Shown: positions 1-9,138 of the stretch, in pieces
How positions within the stretch are numbered: position 1 is the stretch's first letter
Layout: each line of letters starts with the position of its first letter
From: Bacteroidota bacterium
GTDB taxonomy: Bacteria; Bacteroidota; Bacteroidia; Chitinophagales; Chitinophagaceae
Length of the DNA stretch: 64,000 nucleotides
Assembly: GCA_016868455.1 (NCBI GenBank)
Contig: VGGV01000012.1
Span: 1 to 64,000 of the forward strand
Direction of reading: 5' to 3'
Notes under the pieces: model-generated
Seen by the model: only the letters and a program-made list of their open reading frames with translations
Told to the model about the DNA's origin: nothing
Databases searched by the model: none
Position numbers and translations under genes: made by a program

Positions 1-62
1 GCCTCTAAAGCCACTTTAGCCTTAAAGGCAGGACTGAATTTTCGGCGTGTTTGCTTTTTCAT
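1..62 (-). mobile_element. IS3-family transposase OrfA, N-terminal end, cut by the window edge
   Basis: Read on the minus strand from an ATG at 62, the sequence encodes a Lys/Arg-rich start (MKKQTRRKFSPAFKAKVALE) that runs off the window. This is the standard N-terminal signature of OrfA, the helix-turn-helix subunit of IS3-family transposases; OrfB (the DDE integrase) would lie outside the window. Only about 20 residues are visible, so completeness and activity cannot be judged. Family assignment rests on the motif alone, but the motif is characteristic. Confidence 0.82.
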
Positions 63-100
63 AATTGAGGTTAATTTAATAAAATTTATTAACTAACCCT

Positions 101-131
101 CTGGTCTCAAATTAGGGGAGTATTATAGTAT
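101..131 (-). repeat. Possible terminal inverted repeat of the IS3-family element
   Basis: About 40-70 bp upstream of the OrfA start is the minus-strand string CTCCCCTAATTTGAGACC, which resembles the CCCC...TTTGAGACC core seen at IS3-family ends. The other end of the element is outside the window, so the exact border and any target duplication cannot be fixed. Confidence 0.4.
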
Positions 132-162
132 TTTATGTAGTGCAGTATCATGATTTCATTTA

Positions 163-600
163 TTACTCTGAAAGGTTTATTTCCCTTTCCCACATTAGCT
201 TCGTTCCAAAACCAAGGCTGTTATCTGTAAATTTTATTCTGTTCAAACATACCGTCCATACCTCTCCTGCAATTAATTTTGCCAGCGGATGCTTATTATA
301 ATAGTAAGTCGAAGCACTTTCCGCTAACTTATGATCTTGTGGTAATAGGTTGCCTTCAAACTGTATTCCCTTCACTGTCAGTTTACGGATTTTATCAGGT
401 AAAATCGTTCCGGCTACTAAGGGATTAGCAGATAAAAACCGGGCATGTTTTGTGTCATTTCCTGATTTAAAATATAAAAGAAATTGTTCTGCGTTGAAAG
501 CGTAGAAACAACTAAACGAATATGGATTTTCCTGTTCATCCACGCAACAGACGCTTGCACAGGTTTGCGTTTCAATAAAATCTGTAATTCTTTCTTTCAT
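163..600 (-). CDS. PNPOx-like flavin-binding protein (YhbP/UPF0306-like)
   Basis: A 145-residue protein, starting at the ATG at 600 rather than the GTG just before it. The sequence fits the split-barrel pyridoxamine-5-phosphate-oxidase-like fold, with a CVDEQENPYSFSCFY beta-strand region, the FKSGNDTKHARFL segment and a C-terminal WERE. It most resembles the E. coli YhbP type. Members bind FMN or a related flavin; the substrate is unknown. It lies 37 nt downstream of the hydrolase/radical-SAM fusion gene on the same strand, so the two are probably co-transcribed. Assignment is from sequence character only. Confidence 0.7.
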   Translation of the reverse strand: MKERITDFIETQTCASVCCVDEQENPYSFSCFYAFNAEQFLLYFKSGNDTKHARFLSANPLVAGTILPDKIRKLTVKGIQFEGNLLPQDHKLAESASTYYYNKHPLAKLIAGEVWTVCLNRIKFTDNSLGFGTKLMWEREINLSE

Positions 601-637
601 CACTCTCTATCTGTTTCCCTTTATCTGAGACCTGGCT

Positions 638-2749
638 TCAGGAAACATCTGCAGTTTCAGGTTCCCTGCTTTTAACAATCATTTCTTTTGCTTCCGCTGA
701 GGTGATACTTATATTCAGAAGGCTGCCATACTTCCGGCATTCATCGAGCCGGCAGGAGTTAACCAGTTTCCCTTCAAATACACACATATCCGGACAGTCA
801 TCACACATATCTATCCTTCCATCCGGCATCACATCCGGGGCCTGGATCACGCCAATTCCAATGGCCTTCACTTTGTAAAAAAAACGTAATGGGTTTCCAA
901 GGCAGTAAAGAAGAAATTTTCCAAACGCTTTTCTCACTGTTTTATCAAACAGGCTCATAAAAAAAATCCTCTTTCCCATTTTTATTTTTGGATATACAAG
1001 GTATTTACCAAACCAGCGGTGATAGTAGGTTTGCACCAGCTCCATTGTTTTACTTCCATAAGCGCCGAACACCTTTCCTTTTCTGTTAACAATGAAATTT
1101 CCGATCAGCCATTTAAAAGAAGTATGATCAATTGTCCCCCCTAAATAGGAAGTTGCTTCATAACCCGGAAATTCTTTTTTAATAACAGCATACACTTCTT
1201 TAGATGTAACATTTGCGATTTTCATTTCTTCGGGTAAAATTGAATACCCCAGACTGCCGGGCAATATCGGAATCTTTTGACCCTCTGCATTTCTGAATTC
1301 TATCCCCTCCTGTACCGGAACACCCCTGTATGTAATCAGAGAAATTCCGCCCACCACATCCATATTACCTATAGCCCACCTTAATAAATCCGGCACCTCA
1401 TTCAGATTCTTCCTGGTCACCGTAATTCCAAAATGAGCATACAAGCCAACTGTTTTGCGGAGCATTTTAGCACATTTAAGTCTTAATTCATTCAAGTCAG
1501 TTTCTTTTTTAGGTTTTATTTTTTTGAACTCAGGTCTTGTTTGTGTCACATCAATATGAAAACTCAGACCGGTAAGACCGGCCCTTTTTAATCTGATCAG
1601 TATATCCTCTTTTAAGGCATATCCGTTTGTCAGCATCAGGCTTTTCATTCCGTTATCAGTTATAAACTGGACTATTTCGACAATTTGCGGATGAGTCAAT
1701 GGTTCTCCCCCGGCAATAGAAATGCCGTCACAATTCCTCCACTTCTTAAGAAAAAGTATTTCCTCTTTTACTTTTTCCAGGGGCTTATGGCCTTCTCCCA
1801 TTACCAGGCGATAACAGCCATCACAATGAATATTGCAGATATCGGTTATTTCAACCCATCCGATTGGGTTATCGTTTGTTGACCAGGGTAAACGATAAAG
1901 TTTTCGCTTATCAGGAAATTGATTTACTTGCATATAAAAGGATTTAGTATTAACAGAATAGGTTTGTTTTTCTGAGTCAGCAGAACTGACCGTTTCCGTA
2001 TTTTTGGTCAAATTATTACTCATAAAACTATCAATCACCTTATTAAACTTATCGGGAGTTTCCAGCATAGGTACATGTCCGCATTCATCAATCCAATAAA
2101 GCCTCGCATGAGGAATTAACCTTTTAAAATCTTCTGCTACATGCGGAGGAGTTACAACATCCTGTCGCCCCCATACCAGGCAACAGGGAACCTTAATCTT
2201 ATGCAATTCTTTTTCAAGGTTATTTCGAATGGTAGATTTAGCCAATGATAAAATTTGAAGCGCCTTACGGCTGTTTACAATCGCATATATTTCATCAACC
2301 AGCTCTTTAGAAGCAATCTCCGGATTATAAAAAGTAAGCTCTGTTTTTGACTTTATGTAATCATATTCCTTTCTTTTTGGAAAACTGTATCCCATTCCGT
2401 TCTCAAAAAGACCCGAACTGCCACTTAAAATTATAGATTCAACTTTTTCCGGATGCTTCAAAGTGTACAATAGAGCAATATGGCCGCCCATCGAGTTGCC
2501 AAGTAAATGAAACTTATCTAACTTCAACTCCTCAATAAGTTGGCTCAGATATTCTGCTAAGCAAAATATGGTCACTGAGAATCCCAGGTCATAAAAAGGG
2601 AATACGGGAATAATCACACGATAATTTTCTTTAAGATGATCAGCCAGGTAATTAAAATTCTTCGCCGAACCAAATAATCCATATAAAAGAATGAAGACAT
2701 CCCCACTGCCTTCATCTATATATTTTTTTTCTTTTTGATCAGCCTGCAT
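638..2749 (-). CDS. Alpha/beta-hydrolase fused to a radical SAM protein
   Basis: A single 703-residue reading frame with two enzyme domains. Residues 1-245 form an alpha/beta hydrolase: nucleophile elbow GNSMGG with Ser86, a GRQD acid at Asp197 and the CGH histidine at His225, so the triad looks complete. After a polar linker (about 246-275), residues 275-703 carry a radical SAM core with CNIHCDGC (Cys305, Cys309, Cys312), a GGEPLTHP glycine motif and a Cys-rich C-terminus (MCDDCPDMC, CRLDEC) that could hold an auxiliary cluster. Both domains are usually separate proteins. The Met at 273 could mark the start of a formerly separate gene. It is followed by a PNPOx-like flavoprotein, so a joint redox/lipid-type pathway is possible, but the substrate is unknown. 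Confidence 0.8.
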   Translation of the reverse strand: MQADQKEKKYIDEGSGDVFILLYGLFGSAKNFNYLADHLKENYRVIIPVFPFYDLGFSVTIFCLAEYLSQLIEELKLDKFHLLGNSMGGHIALLYTLKHPEKVESIILSGSSGLFENGMGYSFPKRKEYDYIKSKTELTFYNPEIASKELVDEIYAIVNSRKALQILSLAKSTIRNNLEKELHKIKVPCCLVWGRQDVVTPPHVAEDFKRLIPHARLYWIDECGHVPMLETPDKFNKVIDSFMSNNLTKNTETVSSADSEKQTYSVNTKSFYMQVNQFPDKRKLYRLPWSTNDNPIGWVEITDICNIHCDGCYRLVMGEGHKPLEKVKEEILFLKKWRNCDGISIAGGEPLTHPQIVEIVQFITDNGMKSLMLTNGYALKEDILIRLKRAGLTGLSFHIDVTQTRPEFKKIKPKKETDLNELRLKCAKMLRKTVGLYAHFGITVTRKNLNEVPDLLRWAIGNMDVVGGISLITYRGVPVQEGIEFRNAEGQKIPILPGSLGYSILPEEMKIANVTSKEVYAVIKKEFPGYEATSYLGGTIDHTSFKWLIGNFIVNRKGKVFGAYGSKTMELVQTYYHRWFGKYLVYPKIKMGKRIFFMSLFDKTVRKAFGKFLLYCLGNPLRFFYKVKAIGIGVIQAPDVMPDGRIDMCDDCPDMCVFEGKLVNSCRLDECRKYGSLLNISITSAEAKEMIVKSREPETADVS

Positions 2750-2878
2750 ATCAGCATCAATTATTATTAATTATCTATTTTTTTGCTTTCTGATAATTTT
2801 ACTTTAACCCATTGTGGTTTTCAGCCATTTCTTTTGAGCCACATTATACAAAAGGCTATTGGCAAATATATTAATTAA

Positions 2879-2892
2879 GGATATTTTTGTCC
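2879..2892 (+). promoter_or_regulatory. Candidate promoter box and Rrf2 operator
   Basis: GGATATTTTTGTCC is an imperfect inverted repeat (GGAtA/TgTCC around an A/T centre) and contains a TATTTTTG box at 2882-2889 that matches the Bacteroidota -7 consensus TAnnTTTG. It lies about 140 bp before the Rrf2 gene and could be an autoregulatory site. The promoter match is clear; the operator role is inference. Confidence 0.4.
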
Positions 2893-3027
2893 TCTTTTTT
2901 TAAATTTTTTTATCCCTCACTCAAAAAAGGAATACCGGACTATCCATCCTGTAAGGGATTGCCTCAACAGATATTTACTGAGAAATTGAATTGAAAATCT
3001 GTAGTTTTCCTTTTAAAACGTTTCAAT

Positions 3028-3468
3028 ATGTTCTCCAAAGCAACTGAGTATGCGTTAAGGGCAACTATATATATAGCCAGGAGAAGTGATGAAAAAAACA
3101 AACCCGGTCTTGCGGAAATTGCAAAGGTCATTGATTCTCCCCGGTCATTTACAGCCAAAATATTGCAGCAGTTGACGAAAAATAACAAAATAGTCAGCTC
3201 AGTTCGTGGGCCAAATGGAGGTTTCTTTCTTACTGATAAGGCTAAAAAACTTCCGGTGTATTCTATATTGAAAGCCATGGCCGAAGATGAGGTATTAACG
3301 AAATGTGTTCTTGGCCTCAAGCAATGCTCCGAAACCAAACCATGCCCGATGCATGCACAATACAAACCCCTTAAACAACAATTAATAAAACTGTTTGAAA
3401 CCAAGACTATTCAAGATCTTGCCTCGGAAATAACAAATGGTGACAGTGTCATCGGAAATGGCAAATAA
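3028..3468 (+). CDS. Rrf2-family transcriptional regulator with Fe-S cysteines
   Basis: A 146-residue protein. The N-terminus (FSKATEYALRATIYIAR) and the following winged helix with RGPNGGFFL are typical of Rrf2/IscR/NsrR regulators. Three cysteines, CVLGLKQC and then CPMH, fall where IscR and NsrR bind an iron-sulfur cluster. It probably senses Fe-S status, nitric oxide or redox state. It is divergent from the hydrolase/radical-SAM operon and convergent with nifJ, both cluster-containing systems, so either could be a target (inference). A long ORF antisense to it (2964-3404) was rejected. Confidence 0.9.
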   Translation: MFSKATEYALRATIYIARRSDEKNKPGLAEIAKVIDSPRSFTAKILQQLTKNNKIVSSVRGPNGGFFLTDKAKKLPVYSILKAMAEDEVLTKCVLGLKQCSETKPCPMHAQYKPLKQQLIKLFETKTIQDLASEITNGDSVIGNGK

Positions 3469-3520
3469 AAAATAATGTAGTCATAAAATGATTCCCCTTA
3501 TTTAAAGTGTCCTTCAATCA

Positions 3521-6500
3521 TCAGAGATTCTTTAATGCTTCAATGGTTTCCCAACGTCTGTGTACTCCTTCATTTGCCAGTGTAAGAAATTCTTCAGCTT
3601 TTTCAGGATAATTATTTTTGATGGTAGCAAACCTGTTCTCATGATAAAGAAATTCATCCAACGCAACAGAGGGTGGTTTGCTATCGAGGCTGAAACGTTG
3701 CCCTTTTTCTTTTAAAGGATTGTAACGGAACAATGGCCAGTAACCGGTTTTCACAGCCAGACTTTGCTGTTCGAGTCCATGACACATATCATATCCATGT
3801 GCAATACAATGGCTATAGGCAATGACGATGGAAGGACCCGGATAAGATTCAGCTTCCAGAATGGTTTTTAATGCATGTACATCATTTGATCCCATAGCAA
3901 TCTGTGCAACATAAGCACTGCCGTGTGCAATGGCCTGCATGGCCAGGTCTTTTTTACCGGTTGTTTTACCCTTTACAGCAAATTTGGCGCTGGCGCCGAT
4001 GGGTGAGGCTTTGGATTTCTGTCCGCCGGTATTGCTGTATACTTCCGTATCCATCACCAGTATGTTTACATTTTCACCGGTGCTCAGCACATGATCCAAT
4101 CCGCTGAAACCAATATCATAGGCCCATCCGTCGCCGCCCACAATCCAGATGGATTTCTTTTCCAGGAATTCCGCGACCTGGTACAACCTCCAGGCATCCT
4201 GTCTTCTCAGATCCCTGAGTCTTTTCTTCAGTTCGTTTACATTCTTACGCTGCTGTATCAGTTCCCCTTCAGTGTTTTCGGCATTGGCCAGAATGGAATC
4301 GGTTAACGCTGAACCTACTTCTTCTCTTAGCTCTTTCAAAAGCCTCAGTGCCATTTCCCGTTTCTTATCGGCTGCCAGTTTTAATCCTAATCCAAACTCT
4401 GCATTATCTTCAAATAATGAATTGGCCCATGCAGGTCCCCTGCCCTCCTCATTACTCGTCCATGGTGTAGTGGGCAGGTTGCCGCCAAAAATGGAAGAAC
4501 AGCCTGTTGCATTCGCCACAATCATTCTGTCGCCAAATAACTGGGTGAGCAGTTTCAGGTAAGGCGTTTCGCCGCAACCGCTGCAGGCACCGGAAAATTC
4601 AAATAAAGGTTCAAGCAGCTGTGAGCCCTTTACAGTTGATTTATTTACCCTTGTACGGTCAATATCCGGAAGAGAAAGGAAGAAGTCCCAGTTTTGCTTT
4701 TCGGTTTCCTTCAGCGGCAGCACATCTTTCATATCAATGGCCTTATGGCCCGGCTCTGTTTTGCTTTCTATGGGGCAAACTTCAGTGCAGAGTTTGCATC
4801 CGGTACAATCTTCCACCGCTACCTGCAGGGTGTACGCTTCCTTATCCTTAATGAACTCTTTACCTACGGGATCAACATGCTTGAAAAAGTCTGGGGCATC
4901 TTTCAAAAACTCCCGGTCATAAACTTTTACCCGTATGGCGGCATGAGGGCAAACAAAATAGCATTTGCCGCATTGCGAGCAAAGTTGAGGGTCCCATACC
5001 GGTACCTGGTCAGCGATATTTCTTTTCTCCCATTTTGTGGTTCCGGAAGGGTAAGTGCCATCCACCGGAAAAGCGCTAACCGGAAGATCATCGCCATCGC
5101 CGGCAATGATCTTTGCCAGGACATTTTGTACAAATTGAGGCGCATCGCCGCTGATGGGCGGTTCAATTTCCCTGCTGCCTGTTTTATAATCATTGTAGTT
5201 TATCCGGAACAGGTTTACCAGCGTTTGATCAACCGCCCGGAAATTTTTCTGTACCACCTCCTCGCCTTTGCGGCCATAAGTCTTCCGGATTGCATTTTTG
5301 ATATATTCAATGGCTTCCTCTTTGGGCAGCACATAAGAAATGGCAAAGAAGCAGGTTTGCAAAATGGCATTGATGCGGGAGCCCATCCCGGTTTCTTTCG
5401 CTACTTTGGAAGCATTGATAACATAAAATTTCAGGTCTTTCTCTATAATTTCTTCCTGAATTTTTTGGGGCAGCTGCTCCCAGATTTCTTCCGGGGGGTA
5501 AGGTGCATTCAATAAAAATACAGCGCCATCCTCCGCATCTTTCAGCACATCATATTTCTTCAGGTAGTTAAAATGATGACAGGCGATAAAGTTAGCCGAA
5601 TTGACCAGGTATGTGGAAAGGATCGGGTGTTTGCTGAAACGCAGATGTGACACTGTCAGTGAACCGGATTTTTTTGAATCATAAACAAAATAACCCTGAA
5701 CATAGTTATCAGTCACCTCTCCAATGATCTTAATCGTATTCTTGTTGGCGCTTACCGTACCATCAGCGCCGAGGCCAAAAAACAGACCGCGGAAAAGATG
5801 TTGTTTCTCCAGGGAAAACTCTTTGTCCCATTTCAGGCTGGTGTGGGTTACATCATCTTCTATCCCCACTGTAAAACCGTTTTTGGGTTTATCATTTTTA
5901 AGTTCATCAAATACCGCCCGGGCCATGGCAGCGTTAAATTCCTTGGATGCCAAACCGTAGCGTCCGCCCGTTATTACCGGCATTTCATTCTTCCACATCA
6001 TATGAAAAGCGCTGACAACATCCATATATAATGGTTCGCCGATAGCTCCCGGTTCTTTGCATCTGTCAAGTACTGCAATTTTTTTCACCGTTGCAGGTAT
6101 AGCTTCTATAAAATGTTTGATGGAAAATGGACGAAACAGGTGAACATTGATATAGCCCACTTTTTCACCACGGTCATTCAGATAATCGGTTACTTCATGC
6201 ACAGGTCCATAACCTGAGCCCATGATGATGATAATTCTTTCGGCATCGGGATGACCATAGTACTCAAACAGTTTGTAAGAACGGCCTGTCAGCTCTTCGA
6301 GCTTTTTCATTGTGTCTTCTACAATTCCCGGAACCTGTCGGTAAAATTTATTGCAGGCTTCCCGGCTCTGGAAAAACACATCCGGGTTTTGTGCTGTACC
6401 TCTTACCAGCGGATGATCAGGATTCAATGCCCGATGACGATGTTCATTCACTGCATGTTCATCGATCATCTTCCGGATTATATCATCCGGTATTACAGCT

Positions 6501-7096
6501 ACCTGGTTCAGTTCATGCGAAGTACGGAAGCCATCGAAAATGTTCAGAAAGGGAACTTTAGCCTTCAGGGTAGCGGCATGTGCAATCATCGCCATATCCA
6601 TAGCCTGTTGCGGGTTGCTGCCAAAGAGCTGGGCAAAACCAGTTGACCTTGCTGCCATCACATCACTGTGATCTCCGAAAATAGACAAGGCATGAGTGGC
6701 TACAGCCCTTGCTGCAATATGAAATACAGCCGGAGTTAGTTCTCCGGCTATCTTGTACATGTTTGGGATCATGAGCAGCAGTCCCTGCGAACAGGTAAAA
6801 GTGGATGCCAGGGCGCCTCCCTGCAAAGCGCCATGAATAGCACCTGCAGCGCCCGCTTCACTTTGCATTTCAATAACCTTCGGTACTTCACCATAAATGT
6901 TTTTCACTTCATTGCTGCTCCATTCATCTGCCCACTCACCCATCGCTGATGAAGGTGTGATGGGATAAATTGCACATACTTCGCTGGTTTTATAAGCGAT
7001 ATGTACCGCTGCTTCATTTCCATCCATGATAGAAAAGACGTTCTTATTTTGAATGGTTGATTTCTTATCCGTAGCCGGATTTATTGTGGTTTCCAT
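3521..7096 (-). CDS. nifJ: Pyruvate:ferredoxin (flavodoxin) oxidoreductase
   Basis: A 1191-residue single-chain enzyme, the usual length of the fused type. It converts pyruvate and CoA to acetyl-CoA and CO2 with reduction of ferredoxin or flavodoxin. Domains run in the expected order: N-terminal pyrimidine-binding domain (YPITPSSAMGEWAD), central transketolase-like and CoA regions, a two-cluster ferredoxin domain (CSQCGKCYFVCP and CTGCKLCTEVCP), then the TPP-binding domain (CSGCGETPY, GGDGWAYDIGFSG). The enzyme is oxygen-sensitive in most organisms, so it suggests anaerobic or microaerobic pyruvate use. It is a single-gene unit with 100 bp of upstream spacer. Confidence 0.97.
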   Translation of the reverse strand: METTINPATDKKSTIQNKNVFSIMDGNEAAVHIAYKTSEVCAIYPITPSSAMGEWADEWSSNEVKNIYGEVPKVIEMQSEAGAAGAIHGALQGGALASTFTCSQGLLLMIPNMYKIAGELTPAVFHIAARAVATHALSIFGDHSDVMAARSTGFAQLFGSNPQQAMDMAMIAHAATLKAKVPFLNIFDGFRTSHELNQVAVIPDDIIRKMIDEHAVNEHRHRALNPDHPLVRGTAQNPDVFFQSREACNKFYRQVPGIVEDTMKKLEELTGRSYKLFEYYGHPDAERIIIIMGSGYGPVHEVTDYLNDRGEKVGYINVHLFRPFSIKHFIEAIPATVKKIAVLDRCKEPGAIGEPLYMDVVSAFHMMWKNEMPVITGGRYGLASKEFNAAMARAVFDELKNDKPKNGFTVGIEDDVTHTSLKWDKEFSLEKQHLFRGLFFGLGADGTVSANKNTIKIIGEVTDNYVQGYFVYDSKKSGSLTVSHLRFSKHPILSTYLVNSANFIACHHFNYLKKYDVLKDAEDGAVFLLNAPYPPEEIWEQLPQKIQEEIIEKDLKFYVINASKVAKETGMGSRINAILQTCFFAISYVLPKEEAIEYIKNAIRKTYGRKGEEVVQKNFRAVDQTLVNLFRINYNDYKTGSREIEPPISGDAPQFVQNVLAKIIAGDGDDLPVSAFPVDGTYPSGTTKWEKRNIADQVPVWDPQLCSQCGKCYFVCPHAAIRVKVYDREFLKDAPDFFKHVDPVGKEFIKDKEAYTLQVAVEDCTGCKLCTEVCPIESKTEPGHKAIDMKDVLPLKETEKQNWDFFLSLPDIDRTRVNKSTVKGSQLLEPLFEFSGACSGCGETPYLKLLTQLFGDRMIVANATGCSSIFGGNLPTTPWTSNEEGRGPAWANSLFEDNAEFGLGLKLAADKKREMALRLLKELREEVGSALTDSILANAENTEGELIQQRKNVNELKKRLRDLRRQDAWRLYQVAEFLEKKSIWIVGGDGWAYDIGFSGLDHVLSTGENVNILVMDTEVYSNTGGQKSKASPIGASAKFAVKGKTTGKKDLAMQAIAHGSAYVAQIAMGSNDVHALKTILEAESYPGPSIVIAYSHCIAHGYDMCHGLEQQSLAVKTGYWPLFRYNPLKEKGQRFSLDSKPPSVALDEFLYHENRFATIKNNYPEKAEEFLTLANEGVHRRWETIEALKNL

Positions 7097-7203
7097 TTCT
7101 AAGTTTTTTGAGGTAAGAAATATCAGCCAAAGTACTCAGAATGGAGAGTTTGGGACTATGACTAAGGTCAGGTAAAGAACTGATTGATATAAAATTTCAG
7201 TTT

Positions 7204-8490
7204 CTAAATTACTCTCTCAAGTGGTTGTAATTGAGGTAATCTGACCTTCTCCAGCGCCTGCTCAATATCCCAGATAATATCCATATAACTCTCAACCCCG
7301 ATACTCAGCCGGATCATTTTATCCGTGATATGTAATTCCTGTTTTTCTTCAAATGGCACATCAGAATGTGTCATGCTGGCCGGATGCTCGGCAAGGCTTT
7401 CAGTTCCTCCCAGGCTTACTGCGAGTTTGATATGCTTCAGGTTATTTAGAAAAGCAAAAGCTTCTTTTTCTCCGCCAACAATATCAAAACTCAGCATGGC
7501 CCCGTTACTCAGGTATTGTTTTTCAAAAATATTTTGTTGTCCGGGATTATTCCTATGGGTATAACCCAAATAATAAACCTTCTCAACCTTAGGATGATGT
7601 GATAAATACTCAGCCACCTTCTCTGCATTGGCAGCAGCAGCTTCCATCCTGAGCTTTAGAGTTTCCAGGCTTCGCATCAGTAACCAACTGGTATGCGGAT
7701 CAATCATCGTTCCGAAAAAAGTCCTTGTCTTTTTTATTTTCCCGATCAGGTCTTTACTTCCCACAGCAGCGCCGCCTATCACATCACTATGCCCACCGAT
7801 ATATTTGGTGGCTGAATATAAAACAACATCAGCCCCATGCTTCAATGGATGCTGCCACAAAGGACCCATGTAAGTATTATCAACTGCTACCAGTGCTTTT
7901 TTATCTGCAGTGGAATATTTTTCAGCAATAGCGCTGCACATTTCAATATCTATAAGGTCATTGGTGGGATTGGCCGGTGTTTCTACAAAAATCATTTTCA
8001 GCTTTTTTGCCTGACCGCTTTTCAGCAAGAGTTTTTCCACTTCTTTCAAACTTAGCCCCGCCCTGAACCCAATCACTTCTATTCCAAAATGTGTGAGAAT
8101 GTGATGAACAAACTTATGGGTGCCGCCATATAAAGGATTGCTGTAAAGCAGGACATCACCAGGACTCAGAAAGGTGAACAATGTAGTGGCAATGGCACTC
8201 ATTCCACTCGAAAATGCAGCGGCGCTTTCTCCACCATCCCAAAGCTTCAACCTTTCTTCCAGTATCTCCATATCAGGATTATTGATGCGGCTGTAGATCA
8301 AACCGGGCTCTTCGCCCTCATGTCCGGGTTTGCCATAGGCCATTTCAAAAAATGCTTTTCCTTCTTCCGCACTGTTGAATACAAAAGTGGAAGTCTGGAA
8401 AATGGGACATTTCACAGCACCTTCACTCAGTTCAGGTTTGTAACCATATCCCAGCATCTGTGTTTCGGGGGAAAAACGGGAATTGCTCAT
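7204..8490 (-). CDS. Cystathionine gamma-synthase / methionine gamma-lyase family PLP enzyme
   Basis: A 428-residue Cys/Met-metabolism PLP enzyme, taking the ATG at 8490 in preference to a TTG 21 nt upstream. The lysine that binds PLP is in SATKYIGGHSDVIGG. YSRINNPDMEILEERL and FSSGMSAI are also family-typical. Members cleave or exchange gamma-substituted amino acids; which reaction applies here (methionine gamma-lyase, cystathionine gamma-synthase or gamma-lyase) cannot be decided from sequence alone. The divergent Lrp/AsnC gene 150 bp away suggests amino-acid-responsive control, which slightly favours a degradative role. Confidence 0.9.
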   Translation of the reverse strand: MSNSRFSPETQMLGYGYKPELSEGAVKCPIFQTSTFVFNSAEEGKAFFEMAYGKPGHEGEEPGLIYSRINNPDMEILEERLKLWDGGESAAAFSSGMSAIATTLFTFLSPGDVLLYSNPLYGGTHKFVHHILTHFGIEVIGFRAGLSLKEVEKLLLKSGQAKKLKMIFVETPANPTNDLIDIEMCSAIAEKYSTADKKALVAVDNTYMGPLWQHPLKHGADVVLYSATKYIGGHSDVIGGAAVGSKDLIGKIKKTRTFFGTMIDPHTSWLLMRSLETLKLRMEAAAANAEKVAEYLSHHPKVEKVYYLGYTHRNNPGQQNIFEKQYLSNGAMLSFDIVGGEKEAFAFLNNLKHIKLAVSLGGTESLAEHPASMTHSDVPFEEKQELHITDKMIRLSIGVESYMDIIWDIEQALEKVRLPQLQPLERVI

Positions 8491-8567
8491 ATCAGATATT
8501 TTAGGACACAAAAGTCCGAATCAAAGATTATTTTTCCATTGATTTCAATCATTTTAGAAAATATTTC

Positions 8568-8575
8568 TATTTTTG
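8568..8575 (+). promoter_or_regulatory. TAnnTTTG promoter box for the Lrp-family gene
   Basis: TATTTTTG matches the Bacteroidota -7 box and lies 68 bp before the regulator's ATG, in the divergent intergenic region shared with the PLP enzyme gene. Confidence 0.45.
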
Positions 8576-8643
8576 CCATATTTTAAAGACAAATAGTTTA
8601 TCATCGACTGTGTTTAATACAACTTTCAGAATAAAAAACTTCT

Positions 8644-9132
8644 ATGCTACAGCTTGATTCAACCGATATCCGCATTCTTCAATTACTGCAAATCGATGCA
8701 AGACTGACCAATAAGGAAATTGCTGATAAACTCGGTAAGACGGTGACCCCCATTTACGAACGTATCAAATGGCTGGAACAGGAAGGCTATATTCAGCGCT
8801 ATGTGGCGGTGCTGGATAAAAATAAAATTGACAAAAACCTGGTGGCCTATACCAATGTGCAGCTAAAAGAACACTCTCATCCGATGCTGAAAGCATTTGA
8901 AAGAGATATTGTGAAGTTTGATGAGGTAATGGAGTGCAACCACATGACCGGCATCTATGACTATCTTTTAAAGATTGTTGTAAAAAACATGAATGAATAC
9001 CAGGGCTTTATTGTAAACAAACTGGCTAAACTGCCTAATATCGGAACAGTGCAAAGTGGATTTGTGATGACCGAGGTGAAGCATGAAACAGCTTATACTA
9101 TTTCATTACCGGAAAAGAAAAGTAAAAAATGA
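8644..9132 (+). CDS. Lrp/AsnC-family transcriptional regulator
   Basis: A 162-residue protein. It opens with LDSTDIRILQLLQIDARLTN, followed by the AsnC-type helix-turn-helix (NKEIADKLGKTVTPIYERI) and a C-terminal RAM domain that normally binds an amino acid. It is divergent from the cystathionine/methionine PLP enzyme, a common arrangement in which the regulator controls its neighbour (inference). It ends 6 nt from the convergent glyS stop, with no visible terminator between them. Confidence 0.93.
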   Translation: MLQLDSTDIRILQLLQIDARLTNKEIADKLGKTVTPIYERIKWLEQEGYIQRYVAVLDKNKIDKNLVAYTNVQLKEHSHPMLKAFERDIVKFDEVMECNHMTGIYDYLLKIVVKNMNEYQGFIVNKLAKLPNIGTVQSGFVMTEVKHETAYTISLPEKKSKK

Positions 9133-9138
9133 TACTCA

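Noticed and set aside
2964-3404. A 146-residue frame antisense to the Rrf2 gene
   Set aside because: The plus-strand frame has a full Rrf2 domain; the antisense product has no sensible pattern.
4694-5515. A 273-residue open frame antisense to nifJ
   Set aside because: It lies wholly within the conserved nifJ coding sequence, has no recognisable domain, and reflects codon bias on the opposite strand.
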